Under the pieces are notes generated by a model, which saw nothing but the letters and a program-made list of their open reading frames with translations, was not told the DNA's origin and did not search any database. Below, piece by piece: positions 18,010 to 23,447 of a DNA stretch of 23,447 bases. The DNA comes from Thermomucor indicae-seudaticae (Eukaryota; Mucoromycota; Mucoromycetes; Mucorales; Lichtheimiaceae), in assembly GCA_000787465.1 (NCBI GenBank), contig JSYX01000561.1:1-23447 (forward strand). Reading direction: 5' to 3'. Position 1 is the first letter of the stretch, and each line of letters starts with the position of its first letter. The position numbers and the translations under genes are program-made.

Positions 18010-19474
18010 CTATGGATTTTCTTTTACTTCGCCAAGCAGTATGGTTTTGTCTGTACTTGCACTCATGATAATCGGTTCTTTAGGATGCCAATCAACATCA
18101 TTCACACAGCCCTTATGTCCGGGCAGCTTGTACAATATTTTGCCTGAGCTTGCGTCCCAAATGACGACGGTGCGATCAGCAGAACCGCACGCGACTTGGC
18201 TACCGTTCGTAGACCAACAAGGCTTGATCAGGTTCTTTTCGAATCCATGAGGTGCTCCTTCCAAGACTTTAACGCAGCGGTCGGCGGGTGCAAATGGCTT
18301 GACATCCCATATACGAACTGTTGCAATTCATCATTAAAATCAGTTTCTGGTGTATGACATTGAATTAGTGTACTACATACCTGTATTGTCCATCGCGTTT
18401 GAAAGCAGATAGGATCCATCTGGACTTAGTGAGATTCCGGCTATTGTATCCAAGTGACCATTTAATGTATAAGCGACTGCCTTCTTGCGCAGGTCCCAGA
18501 CCTTATACCCAAAGTGTTAGTCAAAGAAAACGCACTTTCAGTCGGGACAACTTTTACCTTGATCTGATTATCCAGACCGCCCGAAAAGACCATGTCTCCT
18601 GCATCGCTAAAACAAACGGACGTGACCTGATATTTATCCTCGAACGTTTCTACTGCATCTTTGGCTCGGCTATCCCAGAGCTTTATACAGCCGTCGTCAC
18701 TTCCAGACACAACCATTTCGGGTCCTCTTCGTGCGACCTGGCAGCTATTGACAACCAGTGTATGGCCCTTCCACCGTCTGATCCGTTCTCCTGTGTTGGT
18801 ATCCCAGATACCCACTGTCCGATCCGCCGAGCATGTAAAGATTTGGCTACCGTCCTATCAGCATTTGGCGATTTTCATTAAGAAAGGTATAAAGACGCAC
18901 CTGGCATCCCGCGACCAATGCAGTTCCATGATAGCGTTACTGTGGCCCTTCATGACGCCATAGTTTTTGCAATCACCGTAGGTATTCCATAACACTAAGT
19001 TGGGTCTGAAATGAGCGCCCTCGTCGCTGTTTTTGTTATCGGGGAAAAGCCTTCTTACGTATTTGTCGGTCGAACGATGCACTTGCCAAGTGCTCGCCCG
19101 ATGGATCGAATTTGGCTGTAAAGATCTCGCCCTAACCCACAAACGCAAAAGTTTTTGATCGCGTCGGTCATTCCTCTCAAGACGGTAGGTAATCTGTTTT
19201 TTTTTCTACCTGGTGGCCAACGAGTTGCATGACAGGCGCCTGAAGGCTGGATGTACGTTTGACCTAAGTTGCCAACATATCAGATTGTTTGGTCATGATT
19301 TGTTTCTCCAGGCGGGCTACATACTGTTCCGACGAGGGCATTGCTGGTACCGGATCGTTCTTTGGATAAAATGATGGTCCTCTCCTTGTCTTCTGTATCC
19401 TGCTTGGCACGCTTGACCAGCGCGCCGCCTGCTGGTGGTGTGTTGGGTGAATCTTTGCGTTTTTCGGCGGACAT
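18010..19474 (-). CDS. SNRNP40: U5 snRNP 40-kDa WD40 protein (SNRNP40/Spf38 type), 362 aa
   Basis: Exons are 19474-19325, 19263-19210, 19131-19059, 18994-18901, 18846-18558, 18501-18381 and 18317-18010, with six GT-AG introns. It is a propeller subunit of the U5 snRNP that contacts Prp8 in the spliceosome. Seen: a polar basic N-terminus (KRAKQDTEDKERT), RTSSLQAPVMQLVGHQGEIF, FDRQILLWNTYGDC, DRTVGIWDTNTGERIRRWKG, a diagnostic VNSCQVARRGPEMVVSGSDD, GSYLLSNAMDNTVRIWDVKP, and LYKLPGHKGCVNDVDWHP. Seven WD repeats are present. Order and spacing match human SNRNP40 (357 aa). The exon 4-5 joint reads SRDASQIFT where relatives have a Gly. It converges with CCA1 (32 bp between stops) and diverges from the SAM gene. 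Confidence 0.95.
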
Positions 19475-19914
19475 GTTGAAAAAGGGAGATTGCCCAAATC
19501 GCTGGGAAAATGCGAACGAGTTTTGTCGGAGTCCCTTTGGATGAATGAAGCAGACTCACATTGAATAGTCGCCCTATTTTAATGGATCACCCTTTATGAG
19601 GGTTTCCCGACGCGCAAACCGTGGAACAGCCCAGGTCTTTACTTCGAGATATGAAGACGAATTAGCAGGTGTCGAAGGAACATGATTGACTGGTGCATCA
19701 CAAAGGAGGAAGCTATCGCTCTCTGCACTTTTAAATTTGCTCTACGTACAAGCAGCAAAACTTCGAAAATGGCGTCTTTGGGACAGATTCTATGCTATAT
19801 CGATGGGAAATATCGTGTTCTGCTCTTGGCGCCTGCGTCCTATAGGGTCGACGCGCAAAAAGGAACCGAGAGTTTTCCCGCCAGAGACCTATTTTTTTTT
19901 ATTTTCTTGCAACG
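19475..19914. promoter_or_regulatory. divergent upstream region of SNRNP40 and the SAM gene
   Basis: 440 bp between the two start codons. A T-rich tract (19888-19905) lies just before the SAM-gene ATG. GAGGGTTTCCCG near 19599-19610 resembles an AGGGTTT telo-box but is a single copy. Plus-strand open frames here are out of frame with the SAM gene and look like chance. Confidence 0.4.
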
Positions 19915-20773
19915 ATGATACCTTCTCTTCGTGCTTTTCTGACTGCACAGAACCTGGGTCAATACTATGACGCGTTTCTGGAAGCCGGTGCAACCGACAA
20001 TGACCTTCCGCAACTGCTACGGTTCAATGACGACGAGCTGAATGAATTCATTAGCGCCATCCACATGCCTTTATTTCCTGCGCTCAATCTGAAACGAAGC
20101 TTGCGCGAACTACGCCATCAGCAATGCGTCCTTTCACCTTCGTCTAGTAGCAGCGCGACGACCGTGAGCCATCATTTCGCTCGCTTTGTGACGTTAAAGT
20201 TTCTAAACGTTTCATTGGATAAAGTAGGATCCATCCCGCCAAGTCATTATTCAACATGCCACCGTCTATGGCAAGAAGAAGAACAGGCCGTTAACGAGCT
20301 ACGAAAAGGCGATCAACGACGCCGCGATCCAACTCGCGCTCGACGACCCGTCCCTGCTCAGCCAGCCCAAGGCTCGACTGTTTGAACTTGCGAAGCAACG
20401 ATTGCTCGATACTGGATACCAATACAAGCGCGGCAAAAGTCGGTCCAAGCTGCTTTCCACCACCACGACCACCGCTACTACTACTAACAAGCGCCAGCTC
20501 AACGCACAGCGCACCTCAGAAGAGCGACAGCGGAAAATACGCGAGTTGCAGGAACGCTTGCAATTGATTCAGGAACGTCAGCGTCAGTATCCCGAAGAGC
20601 TGCTCCAACTCGAACAGGCTCGGTCCGAGTTGGCCAAGGAGATCAGCAAACTCAAGGCCCAGGAGAGAAAACATCAGTGGTATGAGAAACGGAAAACGGA
20701 GCGCGTCGATAGCGGGTTCTCGGAATCAGCAAGCGATGTGCGTGCGCGGACCCTTGAAGAATTGTTGTCTTGA
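19915..20773 (+). CDS. NAB-like SAM-domain protein with coiled coil, 264 aa
   Basis: Exons are 19915-20163 and 20228-20773, joined in phase 0 by a 64-nt GT-AG intron with a TTCTAAAC branch site. Seen: an N-terminal SAM-like domain, residues about 4-66 (LRAFLTAQNLGQYYDAFLEA, DELNEFISAIHMPLFPALNL, KRSLREL). It resembles the N-terminal domain of animal NAB co-repressors. After a Ser-rich linker comes a second conserved-looking block (LTSYEKAINDAAIQLALDDP, LFELAKQRLLDTGYQYKRGK, SRSK), then a Thr run, then a Glu/Gln/Arg-rich coiled coil at about 195-245. Known: NAB proteins repress EGR zinc-finger factors; a co-regulator role here is inference. It ends 79 bp from the convergent SKT5-like gene. Confidence 0.75.
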
Positions 20774-20805
20774 TCCCCTCCTTTTCTTTTTATACAATTG
20801 TAAGG

Positions 20806-20811
20806 AATAAA
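20806..20811 (+). terminator. polyadenylation signal AATAAA of the SAM gene
   Basis: AATAAA lies 32 nt after the stop codon, inside the 79-bp gap to the convergent SKT5-like gene. Confidence 0.5.
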
Positions 20812-20852
20812 ACACGGGTGTATGGGTGGGTATATATATCTATCTATAATGA

Positions 20853-21017
20853 TTACATGACTTTACAAGGTTGGGGATCACGCCGTGGTTGTTGTTGATC
20901 CTTGGTATTTTCTAATCGTGCCATCGCGCCCTGATGACCCTTGAGCGCTGCACGTCGATAAAGCGCGAATGCTTTCGCTTCGTCACGCGGCGTACCAAAC
21001 CCGACTTCATAGTACCA

Positions 21018-21056
<39 letters not shown>

Positions 21057-22425
21057 AGGTGACTGATGAGGTTCATGTGCTTTCGAATGAACTCGGTGGG
21101 ACATTACCCCAATAGATACAAGGCCTTGTCAATGCCTTGGGCCGCAGCCTTTTCACACCACTGGAACGACGCATCTTCATCACGACTTGTCGTCGTCGTC
21201 GTCGACCATCCAGGCACGTCCTCGTCTTCTGGTCCATGGTATCCGCCGTTGTACAGCCGACTGAGTCCAAGCATCGCGTCACCGTCCCGACCGTCCCGAG
21301 CCGCCTTTTCATAGTACAGGAGGGCCTTTGCATAGTCGACCGGGGCACCGTACAGGCCGTGCTCGTAGATATACCCGATCTGGGTCTGGGCCTTGACGTG
21401 TCCCCAATCGGCCGCACGCTCAAACAAGCGCACCGCGGCGTGCACACCGCCATAAGGTTCAACGAGCTCGGTCGGGATCTCTGCCTTGGGGTAAATGTTG
21501 GCCAGGACTTGGGCAAACGTGTAGACTGGCTCGGGTGAGCTTTCGGTCGCATGCTCGGCAGCCTGCGCAAGTAACGCCAGTCCGGTCGTCATGTTTTGTC
21601 GTTGTCCCAATTGTCCATGCAAGTATACTTGAGCCAGTCTCTATTCGGGTTATTTCGGTATATTGCTCGGGGGCCAAGATGAAGAACAGCAGGAGGACGA
21701 CTCACTTACATGCACGGCATCGACGAGTCCGCGTTCGGCTGCAGCCTTGTAATGTTTCACGGCCTCGGATCCATTCCCCATGCGCTCGTGGTACTTGCCG
21801 ACGGCGTACATCGCTTCCGGGCGTCCGGACGCGGCGGCGACCTCAAAGTACCTGAACGCTTTACCAGGGTTCCGGCGAATGCCATACTTTTGCTGCTCGA
21901 TCCAGGTCGCAAGCATATACGCGGCTTCACCGACGTCCCTCTTGGCCAGCCGTCGGATCCACCGCACGCCTTCGTCTTCCAACGCGCGTCGCTTGGCTTC
22001 GTTATCCTTCAGTCTCCCTCCTCTTTTCATCACCAGCGTCGGCGTATGATGGCCCGACGAAGGTCCTCCAAACAAGCTTGCGACTTCCAACAGATACTTT
22101 GCATAATTGAGTTGGATGTCTGTGTCCTTGGTCTTTTCCGCCATCTCTCGGTACAATCTGATAGTGTCTCGGTCATGTGTCAAACTATAGGATGCTTTCG
22201 AGTATTTGGACTGAGCCGCGGCTCGAGTGGTGATGCTGGATGTCTAGGAAAGGAAAATGAGCATCGCCTCTCTAACCTTCCCCCTTATTATAGTTTTATC
22301 TTACCAAGACACTTTCATGTGCTGTTGAGCGCGGACCGCCGGCACCAAGAACTGAGGATGATGCTGTGATACTGGGAGTTACTGTGCGGGTAGTGGCGAC
22401 TAGCAAGCGGTCAGGCAGTATTCGG

Positions 22426-22460
<35 letters not shown>

Positions 22461-23105
22461 GTCTTCTTTCGGTGGCGTGCCGAGGACGAGTTTGCTTGCA
22501 CGTTTGTTTTGCTCATCTAATAGATTCCATTCGACTGGGCTCAGGTCCAGGGGCGGGAGCCATTCTAGTACTCCTGTTGTTGTTGGCTGCTCGTCGTGTA
22601 ACGTCTTGGATTCTCTTCGGACCAAGGGAGTGCTATGGGTATTCAAAGAAAGTGAAGATGCGGAGGGTGAGGGTGCGCTCGTCAAGAACTGGGGTGGTGG
22701 TGGCGGTGCATTGCGAGTAATGGATGACGTTGATGGAGCAGAGGAATTAGGAGCAACGTTATTATTATTGTCTTGGTCTTCTTCGTCTTCACTCTCCGAA
22801 GAGGAAGGATCTGGATTGATCACTCGAAGAGTGTACCGACCGAACCCGGTGTGCACTGTGCCTTCGTCGTCGTCAGAGTCATCATCATCATCATCATCCA
22901 GCTCTCGCTTGCTGCCTCGATCATGCTCAGCAGTGCCCGGTGTGCAAGGTGGATGCAGCTGGTTCGAATCTTCTTTACCACTGAATCGAAACAACGAATT
23001 AAGCTTTTTATGCTTCGTTTCTTCAGCGGGTGCTGTGCGTGATCGAAAGGGGAATATTCGCGAGTGAGACGACGAAGATGTATCCGAAGTAGCAGCTCGC
23101 GACAT
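20853..23105 (-). CDS. SKT5: Sel1-repeat chitin synthase activator, SKT5/CHS4-like, 677 aa
   Basis: Exons are 23105-22305, 22243-21710, 21640-21108 and 21018-20853; introns are GT-AG. Residues 1-267 are low complexity: Ser-rich start, an Asp run, acidic Ser/Glu patches, a Pro run, and eleven Gln from a CTG/CAG repeat. The rest holds Sel1-type TPR-like repeats: YAKYLLEVASLFGG, AAYMLATWIEQQKYGI, AMYAVGKYHERMGNGSEAVK, AQTQIGYIYEHGLYGAPVDY, YLLGWYYEVGFGTPRDEAKA. The C-terminus is CKVM, a CaaX box for farnesylation. Known: Skt5/Chs4 activates chitin synthase III at the bud neck and is prenylated; yeast Skt5 has 696 residues. Sel1 repeats plus CaaX make this family likely, though which paralogue is uncertain. 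The last intron carries a TA repeat at its acceptor. Confidence 0.88.
21020..21054. repeat. (TA)n microsatellite at the SKT5 intron 3 acceptor
   Basis: 35 bp of alternating T and A run right up to the acceptor AG on the minus strand, taking the place of a pyrimidine tract. Confidence 0.92.
22428..22457. repeat. (CTG)10 coding repeat (polyglutamine in SKT5)
   Basis: Ten pure CTG units followed by TTG; on the minus strand they encode eleven Gln in the disordered N-terminal half. Confidence 0.95.
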
Positions 23106-23447
23106 TCGTTAATTGAAGAAAGAAAGGAAAAGATAAAGAAGAAGGAAAAAGAAACGCGCACGTACCCCAATTTTAAGAAGGAAAGGTGTGCAACCCTTTT
23201 CCGATTGACCCAGCTCTTGCTGAGCCTCGGTTACACAAAGTGGTGTCTACTAACTGCTTTTGTCAATGAGATGACACTGGATGATCTGCACGCACTCGTA
23301 ATACAACGATTGACCCTTTGTACGTTTATACTGGTTTTTGAATAACTTTTTGCGTCCTCTGTTGGTAGTTTTTGCGTCAACTTCAAGTGAAATTTGCGCC
23401 ATGCTTTAACGAAGATTTACGGTGAAATTGAAATACATTTGCACTGT
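23106..23447. other. 5' flank of the SKT5-like gene
   Basis: Reading on the minus strand, a CT-rich tract (23115-23155) lies just upstream of the SKT5-like ATG and is a plausible core promoter. A plus-strand open frame to 23345 has no recognisable domain. No other feature is seen up to the window end. Confidence 0.4.

Noticed and set aside
10869..19474. Functional cluster of splicing genes (SMN and U5-40K)
   Set aside because: They are about 6.5 kb apart with unrelated genes between and no shared promoter, so co-location is best taken as chance.
22366..23067. 233-codon plus-strand open frame with Cys and Ser runs
   Set aside because: It is the antisense of the SKT5 low-complexity N-terminus; the Cys run is the complement of the Gln repeat.
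1..23447. CRISPR arrays, rRNA genes, insertion sequences or LTRs
   Set aside because: No regularly spaced repeats, rRNA core motifs, terminal repeats with target duplications, or transposase/reverse transcriptase motifs were found on either strand.

Overview
The window looks like nuclear DNA of an early-diverging filamentous fungus, most likely Mucoromycota. Genes have many short introns (about 47-95 nt), intergenic gaps are short, and the protein set is fungal: a prenylatable Skt5/Chs4-type chitin synthase activator, a short Zn2Cys6 protein, and a Tudor-less SMN. No bacterial operon, rRNA, tRNA, CRISPR array or complete transposon was found. Gene models below were assembled by hand from splice signals, reading phase and recognised protein motifs; each total coding length is a multiple of three.

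Left part (1-8109), looser and partly decayed. After a gene-poor stretch comes a seven-exon DUF262 (GmrS/ParB-like) gene at 1523-3215. A frame-broken pseudogene lies at 3737-4452. A small Ser/Thr/Pro-rich gene (5014-5535) converges with a BAG1-like co-chaperone gene (5561-6278). A gene fragment without a start codon, resembling a family I associate with Mucoromycota, lies at 6706-7283.

Centre (8110-14855). A short Zn2Cys6 regulator (8110-8966) converges with a tandem minus-strand trio: pyrroline-5-carboxylate reductase (9127-10083), succinate dehydrogenase assembly factor 2 (10248-10721) and the survival motor neuron homologue SMN (10869-11505). SMN has five small exons. A 1.6-kb gene-poor gap with an imperfect palindrome precedes an orphan seven-transmembrane protein (13137-14855).

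Right part (14990-23105), compact housekeeping genes. RPS13 (minus) and the CCA-adding enzyme (plus) diverge from a 137-bp promoter region. The CCA-adding gene converges with the U5 snRNP 40-kDa WD40 gene (18010-19474). That gene diverges from a SAM/NAB-like coiled-coil gene (19915-20773), which converges with the SKT5/CHS4-like gene (20853-23105).

The most unusual points are: three GC-AG introns, all with the donor GCAAGT, needed to keep three unrelated genes in frame; a fungal DUF262 protein keeping the NTPase-type DGxQR signature without a visible nuclease domain; the unassigned 7TM receptor-like protein with a tiny uORF overlapping its start; and a NAB-like SAM protein in a fungus.
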